A stretch of DNA of 64,000 bases, taken from the NCBI GenBank assembly GCA_965279255.1, contig OZ257146.1, positions 2,046,001-2,110,000 of the forward strand, read 5' to 3'. Within the stretch, counting starts at the first letter, position 1, and every line of letters begins with the position of its first letter. A program made the translations under genes and the position numbers. Below are positions 8,276 to 16,291 of this stretch, one piece after another. The notes under the pieces were generated by a model. That model did not search any database, was not told where the DNA came from, and saw only the letters and a program-made list of their open reading frames with translations. Origin of the DNA: CAMFLJ01 sp965279255 (GTDB taxonomy: Bacteria; Actinomycetota; Acidimicrobiia; Acidimicrobiales; Acidimicrobilacustridaceae).

Positions 8276-11200
8276 TCAGGCGGCGACGGCGGAGGGGCCG
8301 AGCAGCACGCGCAGCTCGGCCATGAGGCCGGTGCTCGACTCGACGTTGAAGTTCTCCGGCAGGCGCAGGACCTGGCGGTCACCGACGTGCAGGAACACCT
8401 GCGACTCACCGGGGTGCTCGGAGAGCAGGTGCTTGAGCTGGGCGAGCAGGGTGTCGGAGAGCGCCGCCGGCGAGAGGTTCACGTGCAGCGGAGGGGCGCC
8501 GTCGGTGACGGGCTCGAACCGCTCGAGCTCGGTGGCCATGAGCTTGGGCTGGTCGTCGCGGGAGTCGACCCGGCCCTTCACGATGACGACGGCGTCGTCC
8601 TCGAGGAGGTGGCCGTAGAGCTGCATGGTCTTGGGGAAGACCATGATCTCGACCGACGACTGGAGGTCCTCCAGGATGAAGACGGCCATGAGGTCGCCCT
8701 TCTTGGTCCACTTCCGCTGGAGGTTGGTCACCAGGCCGCCGATGGTGCGCACAGCGGACTCCTCGACCCCCTCGAGCTCGGCGATGGTGCACTCGGTGCG
8801 GCGCCGCAACGAGGCCTCGGCCCCCATCAGCGGGTGGTCGGAGACGTAGAGCCCGAGCATCTCCTTCTCGAAGGCGAGGCGCTGGCGCTTGTCGAAGTCG
8901 TCGTCGGGGATGACGTAGCGGGTGCCCGACACAGCCCCGGCCTCCTGGCCCTCGTCGGCCATGGAGAACAGGTCGAACTGGCCCTCGGCCTCCTTGCGGC
9001 GCCGGGCGACGGTCTCGTCGATGATCTTGTCGTAGTACCCGAGCAGGCCCTTGCGGCTGTACCCGAGGGCGTCGAAGCCACCGGCCTTGATGAGCGACTC
9101 GATGGTGCGCTTGTTGAGCACGCCGGTGTCGACGCGGTCGCAGAAGTCGTAGAAGTCGAGGAACGGCCCGTTGGCGTCGCGCTCGGCCATGATCAGCGCG
9201 ACGAGGCCCTCGCCGACGTTGCGCACCGCCGACATGCCGAAGGCGATGGCCCGGGCGCCGTCGGGGCCATCGACGCCGACGAAGTCGCTCTCGGAGACGT
9301 TGACGTCGGGGACGAGCACCTCGATGCCCATCTGGCGGCACTCGTTGAGGTAGATCGCCGCCTTGTCGAGGTTGGACTTCACGCTGGTGAGCAGCGCGGC
9401 GAAGTACTCGACCGGGTAGTGGGCCTTGAGGTAGGCGGTCTGGTAGGCGATGAAGCCGTAGCCGTAGCTGTGGCTCTTGTTGAACGCGTAGTCGGCGAAG
9501 GGCTCGATGATGTCGAACAGCGCGGTGCCGATGGCGGCGCCGTAGCCGGTGGCGTCGGTGCCGGCCACGAACTTCTCGCGCTCCTTGGCGATGAGGACGC
9601 GGTCCTTCTTGCCACAGGCCTTGCGCAGGTTGTCGGCGTCGGCCAATGAGTAGCCGGCGAACTTCTGCGCCACCCGCATGACGGACTCTTGGTAGATCAT
9701 GAGCCCGTAGGTGTCGCCGAGCAGCTCCGCCAGGTCGCCGTGGAGGTACTCGATCGGCTTCCGGCCGTTCTTGCGGTCGGCGTAGTCGTTGTGCATGTTC
9801 GCCGACATGGGGCCCGGGCGGTACAGGGCCACGAGGGCGGCGACGTCCTCGAACGAGGTGGGCGCCAGCGACCGCATGAGGGCCCGCATGGGCCCACCCT
9901 CGAGCTGGAACACGCCGATGGAGTCGCCGTCGCGCAGGAGCTGCAGGGTGAGGTCGTCGTCGAGGGGCACGTTGTCGATGTCGAGCTCGACGCCGTGGGA
10001 GTGCTGGATCATGGCCACGGTGTCGGTGATGACGTCGAGGTTGCGCAGCCCCAGGAAGTCCATCTTCAGCAGGCCGAGCTCCTCGACCCCGTGCATCTCG
10101 TACTGGGTGACGACGGGAGCGTCCTCGGGGTCGGAGCCGGCCTCGGGCTTGCGCTGGATCGGGAGGTACTCGGTGAGCGGCTCCTTGGTGATCACCACGG
10201 CCGCGGCGTGGATGCCGTCCTGGCGGCGCAGGCCCTCGAGGCCCCGGGCCACGTCGATGACCTGACGGGCATCGGGGTCGACGGCGTACATCTCGCGCAG
10301 GTCGGCGGCCATCTTGTAGCCGTCGGTGAACTTGGGCTGCTCCTCGAAGCAGGCGTAGAGGGGCGTGTCGCGGCCCATCACCAGCGGCGGCATGGCCTTG
10401 GCCACCTTGTCGCCCACGGCGTAGGGGTAGCCCAGCACCCGGGCGGCGTCGCGCACCGCGGCCCGGGCCTTGATGGTGGAGAAGGTGACGATCTGGGCGA
10501 CGTGGTCGCGGCCGTAGCGCTCGGCCGCGTAGCGGATCATCTCGTCTCGGTAGCGGGAGTCGAAGTCCATGTCGATGTCGGGCATCGAGATGCGGCTCGG
10601 GTTGAGGAACCGCTCGAAGAGCAGGTCGTACTCGATGGGGTCGAGGTCGGTGATCCGGAGCGTGTAGGCCACCGCGCACCCGGCGGCCGAACCTCGGCCC
10701 GGGCCTACGCGGATGTTGGCGTCGCGGGCGTGCTTGATGAGGTCCCAGACGATGAGGAAGTACGAGCTGAACCCCATGTCGGCGATGACCTTGAGCTCAT
10801 AGGCCAGCCGCTCGACGATGTGGTCGGGCAGCTGGTCGCCCCAGCGCTCGCGGGCCCCCTCGAAGGTGAGGTGGCGGAGGTAGTCGCCGTCGTCGGCGAA
10901 GCCCTCCGGCAGCGGGAAGTTCGGGAGCTGGGGCTTGCCGAACTCGATCTCGACGTCGCAGCGCTCGGCGATCCAGAGGGTGTTGTCGCAGGCCTCGGGG
11001 ACCTCGGAGAACAGCGAGCGCATCTCGGCCGCGGTCTTCAGGTAGTGCTGGTCGCCGTGGAACTTGAAGCGGTCGGGGTCGCTCATCAGCGAGCCGGTCT
11101 GCACGCACAGCAGGGCGTCGTGGGAGACGGCGTCGTGCTGGGAGGTGTAGTGGCTGTCGTTGGTGGCGAGCAGCGGCGCGCCGATCTTGCGGGCGATCTC

Positions 11201-11815
11201 GAACAGCTGCGGGTTGGTGGTGCGCTGCTCGGGGATGCCGTGGTCCTGGATCTCGACGAAGAGGTTGTCCTTGCCGAAGATGTCCTGGAGCCGGGCCGCC
11301 TTCTCGAGCGCCCCCTCTTCGTCGCCCTGCATGAGCGCCTGCAGCACCTGGCCGCCGAGGCAGCCGGTCGACGCGATGATGCCCTCGTGGTGGGCCTCGA
11401 GGAGCTCCCAGTCGACCTTGGGCTTCATGTAGTAGCCCTCGAGGTACGCCCGGCTCGAGAGCTGGATCAGGTTCTTGTACCCGACGTTGTTCTCGGCCAG
11501 CGCGGTGAGGTGGTAGTAGGCCTTGCGCCCGCCCTCGGAGTCGCCGCCGGAGTCGTCCATGCGGCCCCGGCGGGCCGGGCGCTCGGTGCGGTGCTCGTAG
11601 GCCTGGTAGAGCTCGGTGCCGATGATCGGCTTCACGCCCTGGTTCTTGGCGGCCTTGTAGAAGTCGAGGATGCCGTACATGTTCCCGTGGTCGGTGATGC
11701 CGACCGCAGGCTGTCCGTCGGCCGCGGCCGCGGCCACGACGTCGCCGACTCGCGCCGCGCCGTCGAGCATCGAGAACTCGGTGTGCAGATGTAGGTGGGT
11801 GAAGGAATCCGGCAC
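8276..11815 (-). CDS. dnaE: DNA polymerase III alpha subunit
   Basis: The 1179-aa protein is the replicative polymerase catalytic subunit. The N-terminal PHP domain starts at once with THLHLHTEFSMLDGA (residues 6-20). The polymerase active site PDIDMDFDSRYRD falls near residue 410 and carries the metal-binding aspartates. Later come the fingers (GIHAAAVVIT), the HhH region and an OB fold (VFPKTMQLYG, near the end). The length matches DnaE1. I chose GTG 11815 because the family begins only a few residues before the PHP motif; longer frames upstream have no support. In actinobacteria dnaE often follows lspA and rluD; here the order is kept but about 11 kb of other genes intervene. Confidence 0.97.
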   Translation of the reverse strand: MPDSFTHLHLHTEFSMLDGAARVGDVVAAAAADGQPAVGITDHGNMYGILDFYKAAKNQGVKPIIGTELYQAYEHRTERPARRGRMDDSGGDSEGGRKAYYHLTALAENNVGYKNLIQLSSRAYLEGYYMKPKVDWELLEAHHEGIIASTGCLGGQVLQALMQGDEEGALEKAARLQDIFGKDNLFVEIQDHGIPEQRTTNPQLFEIARKIGAPLLATNDSHYTSQHDAVSHDALLCVQTGSLMSDPDRFKFHGDQHYLKTAAEMRSLFSEVPEACDNTLWIAERCDVEIEFGKPQLPNFPLPEGFADDGDYLRHLTFEGARERWGDQLPDHIVERLAYELKVIADMGFSSYFLIVWDLIKHARDANIRVGPGRGSAAGCAVAYTLRITDLDPIEYDLLFERFLNPSRISMPDIDMDFDSRYRDEMIRYAAERYGRDHVAQIVTFSTIKARAAVRDAARVLGYPYAVGDKVAKAMPPLVMGRDTPLYACFEEQPKFTDGYKMAADLREMYAVDPDARQVIDVARGLEGLRRQDGIHAAAVVITKEPLTEYLPIQRKPEAGSDPEDAPVVTQYEMHGVEELGLLKMDFLGLRNLDVITDTVAMIQHSHGVELDIDNVPLDDDLTLQLLRDGDSIGVFQLEGGPMRALMRSLAPTSFEDVAALVALYRPGPMSANMHNDYADRKNGRKPIEYLHGDLAELLGDTYGLMIYQESVMRVAQKFAGYSLADADNLRKACGKKDRVLIAKEREKFVAGTDATGYGAAIGTALFDIIEPFADYAFNKSHSYGYGFIAYQTAYLKAHYPVEYFAALLTSVKSNLDKAAIYLNECRQMGIEVLVPDVNVSESDFVGVDGPDGARAIAFGMSAVRNVGEGLVALIMAERDANGPFLDFYDFCDRVDTGVLNKRTIESLIKAGGFDALGYSRKGLLGYYDKIIDETVARRRKEAEGQFDLFSMADEGQEAGAVSGTRYVIPDDDFDKRQRLAFEKEMLGLYVSDHPLMGAEASLRRRTECTIAELEGVEESAVRTIGGLVTNLQRKWTKKGDLMAVFILEDLQSSVEIMVFPKTMQLYGHLLEDDAVVIVKGRVDSRDDQPKLMATELERFEPVTDGAPPLHVNLSPAALSDTLLAQLKHLLSEHPGESQVFLHVGDRQVLRLPENFNVESSTGLMAELRVLLGPSAVAA

Positions 11816-11881
11816 CCGACCACTCCTCGACGTCGCTCGTGCCGTCCCCGCCGGGCGACGGGGACGACCAGGCCCACCACC

Positions 11882-11904
11882 ACACCGGTGAATTACACGG
11901 GTGT
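11882..11904. promoter_or_regulatory. 23-bp inverted repeat upstream of dnaE
   Basis: ACACCGGTG-AATTA-CACGGGTGT: 9-bp arms with one mismatch around an AT centre, about 70 bp before the dnaE start on the minus strand. It stands out as AT-centred in a very GC-rich stretch. It could be a protein-binding site or part of the dnaE leader. I cannot assign a regulator. Confidence 0.4.
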
Positions 11905-12019
11905 GATGCTCCGGTCGCCGATGGTAGCGCCGGGCGAGGGGCCCCGCCTCCGGCCCCCGGGGACCGGCCGGGAGGCCTGGGCGGGCACCGCCATCCCCGG
12001 CCGCTCCGGTGGCGCGCCT

Positions 12020-12025
12020 TACGAT
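12020..12025 (+). promoter_or_regulatory. -10 element TACGAT for the DUF308 gene
   Basis: TACGAT at 12020-12025 predicts transcription from about 12032. This leaves a ~64-nt leader ending in a GAGAGGGGG ribosome site at about 12082-12090 before ATG 12096. It is a contrast with the leaderless genes around it. Confidence 0.4.
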
Positions 12026-12095
12026 CTGGCGACGCCGTCGCACCCCTCCCCGACCGGGATCGGGGCGACGGACGACCACACGAGAGGGGGCGGGC

Positions 12096-12671
12096 ATGCC
12101 CGCAGACGACCGTTCCACCATGGACCTGCTGCGCGGGTCACGGATCACTGCCTACGCCATCGGCGCCATCTGCCTGATCGCCGGCCTCGTGCTGCTCTTC
12201 TGGCCCGACCGCACCTGGACCGTGGTCGCCCGCTTCATCGGCATCTTCTTCGTCGTGATCGGCTTCGGCCAGGCCATCGAGGCCATCACGACCCACCGCC
12301 AGGGCTCCTACTGGGGCCTGCTGCTGCTCCGAGGTGTCATCAACCTCGGCGTCGGCCTCGCCCTGCTGTTCTGGCCGAGCGCCACGGTCACCGTCGTGGT
12401 CTGGCTGGTCGGCCTCGACCTGGTGTTCACCGGCATCCTGGCGTTCATCGTGTCGTTCAGCGTGCCCAAGGAGATGGGCCGCAGCATGTTCCTCGTGCAG
12501 GCCATCGTCACGGTGGTGCTGGGCGTGCTGATCATGGCGTGGCCGAGCGCCACCCTCACCGTCATCAGCATCCTGCTCGCCGCCCTGCTGATCGTGTTCG
12601 GCCTGGTGCTGCTCGTCTCCGGCTACCAGCTCAGCAAGGCCGTCGTCACGATCGGCCCCGAGGGCTCCTAG
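12096..12671 (+). CDS. HdeD/DUF308-family membrane protein
   Basis: The 191-aa integral membrane protein has about six hydrophobic helices: AYAIGAICLIAGLVLLF, FIGIFFVVIGFGQAI, LLRGVINLGVGLALLF, VVVWLVGLDLVFTGILAF, QAIVTVVLGVLIM and ILLAALLIVFGLVLLVSG. The repeating VLLFWP / ALLFWPSATVTVV / IMAWPSATLTVI pattern is typical of DUF308/HdeD, in which a three-helix unit is repeated. HdeD is linked to acid stress in E. coli; a role here is not shown. A good ribosome site precedes the ATG. Its stop codon shares a CTAG with the stop of the convergent ferredoxin gene. Confidence 0.85.
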   Translation: MPADDRSTMDLLRGSRITAYAIGAICLIAGLVLLFWPDRTWTVVARFIGIFFVVIGFGQAIEAITTHRQGSYWGLLLLRGVINLGVGLALLFWPSATVTVVVWLVGLDLVFTGILAFIVSFSVPKEMGRSMFLVQAIVTVVLGVLIMAWPSATLTVISILLAALLIVFGLVLLVSGYQLSKAVVTIGPEGS

Positions 12672-12958
12672 CCCGTCGCCACCTCGGCTCGGCCGGCGAG
12701 GCGCACGGGCGTCTCGCCGGCTCCGCCCGAGAGGTGGGACCAGAAGGTCCGCACCGCGTCCGGGTCGTCGTCGATCACGGTGATCGCCTGCTCGGGGCAC
12801 GCCATGGCGCCGAACCGGGCGTGGTCCTCCATCTCCGGGGGCACCTCCAGCAGGCGCATCTCGCACATGCCGTCGGCGTCGAGGGGGTAGACCTCACGGC
12901 CCCAGCGGTGGCACTCGCCCCACCCGTTGCACAGCCCGGGATGGACCTTGATCCTCAT
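12668..12958 (-). CDS. 3Fe-4S type ferredoxin
   Basis: The 96-aa protein starts MRIKVHPGLCNGWGECHRWG. The cysteines C10, C16 and C54 (in MACPEQAI) form the C-x5-C...CP pattern of small single-cluster ferredoxins, with Gly replacing the usual second cysteine; that favours a [3Fe-4S] cluster. Such ferredoxins usually pass electrons to cytochromes P450, but no P450 lies nearby. Its ATG overlaps the stop of the RIC gene (ATGA), so it belongs to the rrf2-ric operon. It may deliver electrons to the di-iron repair protein. An extra Cys at 32 and a ~35-residue C-terminal tail are present. Confidence 0.85.
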   Translation of the reverse strand: MRIKVHPGLCNGWGECHRWGREVYPLDADGMCEMRLLEVPPEMEDHARFGAMACPEQAITVIDDDPDAVRTFWSHLSGGAGETPVRLAGRAEVATG

Positions 12959-13701
12959 CGGCCGGGCGCCGCGTTCGGGGTGGTCCGTTCCAGCACGGCG
13001 GGGAAGAGCACGTTGTTCTCCTTGTGGACGTGGAGGTGGGTGTCGGCCTCCAGCTCCTGCAGGGCGGCGTACAGGGCCGTGTAGCTGGCGCAGGCGTCGT
13101 CGGGCGGCCGGTAGCCGGTGGTGAGGCCCCGGAGGCGCTCGAGCAGCTCACCGGCGCGGTCGTGCTCGACGAGCATCACCCCGATGGGACCGGCCACCGC
13201 CGCCCGGTCGGGCACCTCGATCCGGGCGCCGTCGGCATCGGGTTCGGCGTCAGCAGCGGCGAAGAGCTGCCGGATCATCGGGAAGAGGATCCGCTCCTCG
13301 CGCGCCAGGTGGGGGTCGAGCTCGAGGGCGAGCTCGTCGAACGACGCCTGGACGAAGGCCAGCTCGGGGTGGCGCTCACCATGGACGCCCTGGACCTTGT
13401 CGAGGAGCGCCTCGATGCGGGGCAGCTCGGCGTGCAGGTAGGCGTGGTGGGTGGCCTCGAGGTGGTCGACGAGCTCCGCCGGGCCCATCCCCGACCACGG
13501 CTCGGCCGACGAGCCGACCGCTCCCGCCGCCAGCTCGCGGGCGACCGCCGCCGGATCGAGGCCCAGCTCGGCACAGGCGTCGGCCAGGCTCCGACCGCCG
13601 CCGCAGCAGTAGTCGAGGCCGAGGCCCTCCATGGCGGGGGCCACCGCCGGGTGGTTCGTGACGATCTCCGCGAGGGCGGTGGTGGGCTCGATGACGGTCA
13701 T
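12955..13701 (-). CDS. ric: iron-sulfur cluster repair di-iron protein (RIC/ScdA/YtfE)
   Basis: The 248-aa protein repairs Fe-S clusters damaged by nitric oxide or oxidants. An N-terminal ScdA/DUF542 domain includes GLDYCCGGG (C32, C33). A hemerythrin-like four-helix domain carries the iron ligands: THHAYLHAELPRI, DPHLAREERILFP, MLVEHDRAG and DTHLHVHKENNVLFP, the His/Glu set expected for a di-iron site. The ATG start overlaps the stop of the upstream Rrf2 regulator (ATGA), and its own stop overlaps the ferredoxin start. This tight coupling and the operator ahead of the regulator suggest NO- or redox-induced expression. Assignment is firm; the stress signal is inferred. Confidence 0.94.
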   Translation of the reverse strand: MTVIEPTTALAEIVTNHPAVAPAMEGLGLDYCCGGGRSLADACAELGLDPAAVARELAAGAVGSSAEPWSGMGPAELVDHLEATHHAYLHAELPRIEALLDKVQGVHGERHPELAFVQASFDELALELDPHLAREERILFPMIRQLFAAADAEPDADGARIEVPDRAAVAGPIGVMLVEHDRAGELLERLRGLTTGYRPPDDACASYTALYAALQELEADTHLHVHKENNVLFPAVLERTTPNAAPGR

Positions 13702-14099
13702 GGCAGCTCCAGGTCGGCGAGGGTGGTCCGGGCCAGCTCGTCGAGCAGGCCGGCGCGGGCCCGCCCCCACGGCTGATGCAGGGCGCAGTGGCCGGCGTCG
13801 GCGCAGGGTCGGTCGACCAGCACGCAACGGCCGGTGACGGTCGGGCCCTCGACCGCCTCGATCACGTCGAGCACCGAGAGCCGCTCGGGGGCGGCAGCCG
13901 CCTCGTAGCCCCCGGTCGGGCCGGGCACCGAAGTGACCCAGCCCCGCTCGACGAGCGGGCCGAGGATCTGCGGCACGAACCCGGCGGTGGTGCCGAGGGC
14001 CTCCGCCAGCTCGGCCGACTTCATGCGCCCACCCGAGCGGGCGAGCACGACCACGGAACGGGAGGCGAGGTCTGACCGGCGGGTGATCTCGAGCCTCAC
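13698..14099 (-). CDS. Rrf2-family regulator, NsrR-like
   Basis: The 133-aa winged-helix regulator has an N-terminal HTH (LASRSVVVLARSGGRMKSAELAEALGT, wing GPTGGYEA). Three cysteines, C92, C99 and C105 (RCVLVDRPCADAGHC), are spaced C-x6-C-x5-C, close to the cluster ligands of NsrR/IscR. An Fe-S cofactor sensing NO or redox state is therefore likely. The GTG at 14099 is preferred: the in-frame ATG at 14156 would place codons inside the operator at 14138-14166. It heads an operon with ric and the ferredoxin and probably represses all three. NsrR identity is inferred from context; IscR-like function is not excluded. Confidence 0.88.
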   Translation of the reverse strand: MRLEITRRSDLASRSVVVLARSGGRMKSAELAEALGTTAGFVPQILGPLVERGWVTSVPGPTGGYEAAAAPERLSVLDVIEAVEGPTVTGRCVLVDRPCADAGHCALHQPWGRARAGLLDELARTTLADLELP

Positions 14100-14137
14100 C
14101 GCGCTGCTCCCCCGCCGCGAACCAGCTTCCGTCCCGC

Positions 14138-14166
14138 GAATCTCATAGTGGGACACTAAGAGATTC
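14138..14166. promoter_or_regulatory. 29-bp operator upstream of the rrf2-ric-fdx operon
   Basis: GAATCTCATAGTG-GGA-CACTAAGAGATTC: 13-bp arms matching at 12 of 13 positions around a 3-nt centre. It lies 39-67 bp before the GTG start of the Rrf2 gene, the position of an autoregulatory site. It is AT-richer than its surroundings. I predict binding by the adjacent Rrf2 protein. Confidence 0.75.
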
Positions 14167-14182
14167 CTCGCGGGCGACGGAA

Positions 14183-14196
14183 GGGACCAAGGTCCC
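14183..14196 (-). terminator. small hairpin downstream of bpa
   Basis: GGGACC-AA-GGTCCC, about 40 nt past the bpa stop and just before the rrf2 operator. A weak terminator candidate; the 2-nt loop means the end pairs must open. Confidence 0.3.
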
Positions 14197-14234
14197 CTGG
14201 TTCGCCGCCTCGCCGTCAGGCGATCGCGACGCCG

Positions 14235-14768
14235 CTAGAGGTAGGTGCCGGGCCGGTCCTCGGGTGCCAGCGGGGGTCCGCCGGGGCCAACGGGGCCACC
14301 GGGCCCGCCCATGCCGGGCGGCAGCTGGCCGGGGCCGCCCCTCATGTTCTCCAGCTGCTGGCGGGCGGCCATCTGCTGGGCGAACAGGGTGGCCTGGATG
14401 CCGTGGAACAGGCCCTCGAGCCAGCCCACGAGCTGGGCCTGGGCGACGCGGAGCTCGATCTCGGTGGGCGTGCCCTCCTCGGCGAACGGGAAGGCCAGCC
14501 GGTTGAGCTCGTCGCGCAGGTCGGGCGACAGCGCCGAGCCGAGCTCCTGGATCGAGGTGTCGTAGATGGCCCGGAGGCGCACCCGCGACGGCTCGTCGAG
14601 CTCGGTCGAGCGCACCTCGTCGAGGAGCTGCTTGATCATCGAGCCGACCCGCATGACCTTGGCGGGCTCGGACACGAACTCGCGCTCCTCGACCTCCTCG
14701 GTCGGGTCCTCGGGCGGCACGCCGCCCGGCACGATCAGTTCCCCACGCTCAACCGGTCCGTCGGACAT
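14235..14768 (-). CDS. bpa: bacterial proteasome activator Bpa (DUF2587)
   Basis: The 177-aa protein matches the Mycobacterium Bpa (Rv3780) layout. A disordered acidic N-terminus precedes a four-helix core with KVMRVGSMIKQLLDEVR, AQAQLVGWLEGLFHGIQ and LFAQQMAARQQLENM. A Gly/Pro linker then ends in GTYL. In Bpa a C-terminal GQYL docks into the pockets of the 20S proteasome ring; here the Q is T, but the penultimate Tyr-Leu is kept. It assembles as a dodecameric ring and feeds unfolded proteins to the proteasome without ATP. Its presence implies that proteasome genes exist elsewhere in the genome. A GGAAAGGAT ribosome site precedes the ATG. Confidence 0.93.
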   Translation of the reverse strand: MSDGPVERGELIVPGGVPPEDPTEEVEEREFVSEPAKVMRVGSMIKQLLDEVRSTELDEPSRVRLRAIYDTSIQELGSALSPDLRDELNRLAFPFAEEGTPTEIELRVAQAQLVGWLEGLFHGIQATLFAQQMAARQQLENMRGGPGQLPPGMGGPGGPVGPGGPPLAPEDRPGTYL

Positions 14769-14837
14769 GGCGGAGATCCTTTCCCAACCGTGCGCCGCGC
14801 GACAACCGGGGCACCATGGACGGGGACCGATGGCCGG

Positions 14838-15218
14838 TCAGGCGTCGGCGTCGGAACCGGACAGCGGCAGGCAGGTGGGGCCGTCGCCCGTCGCCCCGGC
14901 CACCCGGTGGAGCACCGCCGAGTGCGGCTCGATGGTCACCTCGGCGGGGTCGTCGGAGAACGACGTGGCGGTGCCGTCGACGAGCATGCTGTAGGCGGGG
15001 TCGGGCCGCGGCGGCCACAGCAGCGTGAGCGCCGGGTTGGCCTCGAGGTTGCGACGGCTGGTGCGCCCGGTGGGCACGACCAACCGGTCACCGTCGACGC
15101 GGACCTCCACCGACACCAGGTGGGCCCGGCCCTCGGCGCTCACGGTGACGAGGTAGGCGACGGCGCCGTACTCGGCGATGCGATCACGGACGGCGTCGAG
15201 CTCGACGGGCACGCTCAT
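14838..15218 (-). CDS. PPOX-class (pyridoxamine-oxidase-fold) protein
   Basis: The 126-aa protein has the split-barrel flavin-binding fold. The strands AVAYLVTVSAEGRAHLVSVEVRVDGDRLVVPTG and the helix RTSRRNLEANPALTLLWPP are diagnostic of the PPOX/F420-binding group in actinobacteria. A role with F420 or FMN is likely but the substrate is unknown. The C-terminus is a short variable tail with PTCLPLSGSD. The ATG at 15218 has TAGCCT 6 nt upstream and no Shine-Dalgarno, so it is probably leaderless. It lies between bpa and the LigD-type polymerase on the same strand, each with its own promoter. Confidence 0.82.
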   Translation of the reverse strand: MSVPVELDAVRDRIAEYGAVAYLVTVSAEGRAHLVSVEVRVDGDRLVVPTGRTSRRNLEANPALTLLWPPRPDPAYSMLVDGTATSFSDDPAEVTIEPHSAVLHRVAGATGDGPTCLPLSGSDADA

Positions 15219-15265
15219 GGTCCGAGGCTAGGCCCGCCGACCCCTCGACGGGCCACGCCGGGGCG

Positions 15266-16237
15266 TCATCCCTCAGCGTCGTCGTCGGGATCGACCGGTT
15301 CGGGAGCACCCGACCGCTCGTCACGTTCGGCCCACTCGAGCAGCGGCTCGATCGACCACGGATGCTCGTCGATCCCGGCATGGAGGTCACCGAGCCGGGC
15401 GAAGCGGTCGGGGACGGTGCGGATCGTGCAGTCCCCCACTTCGACGTCGTCGACCTCGTCCCAGGTGATCGGGGTCGAGACGGCGGCGTCGGGCGTCCCC
15501 CGTACCGAGTAGGCCGCCGCCATGGTGTGGTCCCGGGCGTTCTGGTTGTAGTCGACGAAGAGGGCCGCCGGATCTCGGTCCTTGCGCCACCACGTGGTGG
15601 TCACGTCGGCCGGCGCCCGGCGTTCGACCTCGCGGGCGAAGGCCAGGGCGGCGCGGCGGACGTCGCGGAAGCCATGGTCGGGAGGGATGCGCACGTAGAC
15701 GTGCAGGCCCCGCCCGCCGGACGTCTTCGGCCACCCCACCGCGCCGAGCTCGTCGAGCACCTCCCGCACCACGTGCGCCACCCGGCGCACCCGGTCGAGG
15801 GGGCAGTCCGGCATCGGGTCGAGGTCGATGCGCCACTCGTCGGGCTCCTCGATGTGGGCCCGCCGCGAGTTCCAGGGGTGGAACTCGACCGTCGACATCT
15901 GCACGGCCCACAGCACCTGGGCCAGCTCGGTGACGCACAGCTCGTCGGCGTGCTGGCCGTAGCGGGGGAAGGGCACCCGGACGCTCTCGATCCAGGGCGG
16001 GGCGCCAGCGGGAACCCGCTTCTGGTGGACCTTCTCGCCGCTGATCCCCGTGGGGAACCGGTGCAGCATGCACGGCCGCTCCCGGAGCGCGTTCACGATG
16101 CCCGGGCCGACCGACTCGTAGTACCGGACGAGGTCGAGCTTGGTCGCCCCGAGCTCCGGGAAGTACACCCGGTCCGGGTTGGAGATGCGCACGACCCGCC
16201 CGTCGACCTCGAGCTCGACCGCCGGAGCCTTCGCCAT
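15266..16237 (-). CDS. stand-alone LigD-type polymerase/primase domain protein
   Basis: The 323-aa protein is an archaeo-eukaryotic primase-superfamily enzyme like the polymerase domain of LigD, which fills gaps during non-homologous end joining. Visible features are NPDRVYFPELGATKLDLVRYY at the start, MLHRFPTG, the catalytic IDLDPMP (two Asp metal ligands), TSGGRGLHVYVRI (HVYV), and RDHTMAAAYSVRGTPDAAVSTPITWDEV near the end. No ligase or nuclease domain is attached and no Ku gene lies nearby, so partners must be elsewhere. The ATG at 16237 has TACGGT 6 nt upstream (leaderless pattern). It is divergent from the gene at 16292. Confidence 0.92.
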   Translation of the reverse strand: MAKAPAVELEVDGRVVRISNPDRVYFPELGATKLDLVRYYESVGPGIVNALRERPCMLHRFPTGISGEKVHQKRVPAGAPPWIESVRVPFPRYGQHADELCVTELAQVLWAVQMSTVEFHPWNSRRAHIEEPDEWRIDLDPMPDCPLDRVRRVAHVVREVLDELGAVGWPKTSGGRGLHVYVRIPPDHGFRDVRRAALAFAREVERRAPADVTTTWWRKDRDPAALFVDYNQNARDHTMAAAYSVRGTPDAAVSTPITWDEVDDVEVGDCTIRTVPDRFARLGDLHAGIDEHPWSIEPLLEWAERDERSGAPEPVDPDDDAEG

Positions 16238-16291
16238 CCACCGACCGTAACCCCGCGGCCCCGGTGGGCGCCCTCTCCTACGCTGGCCGGC

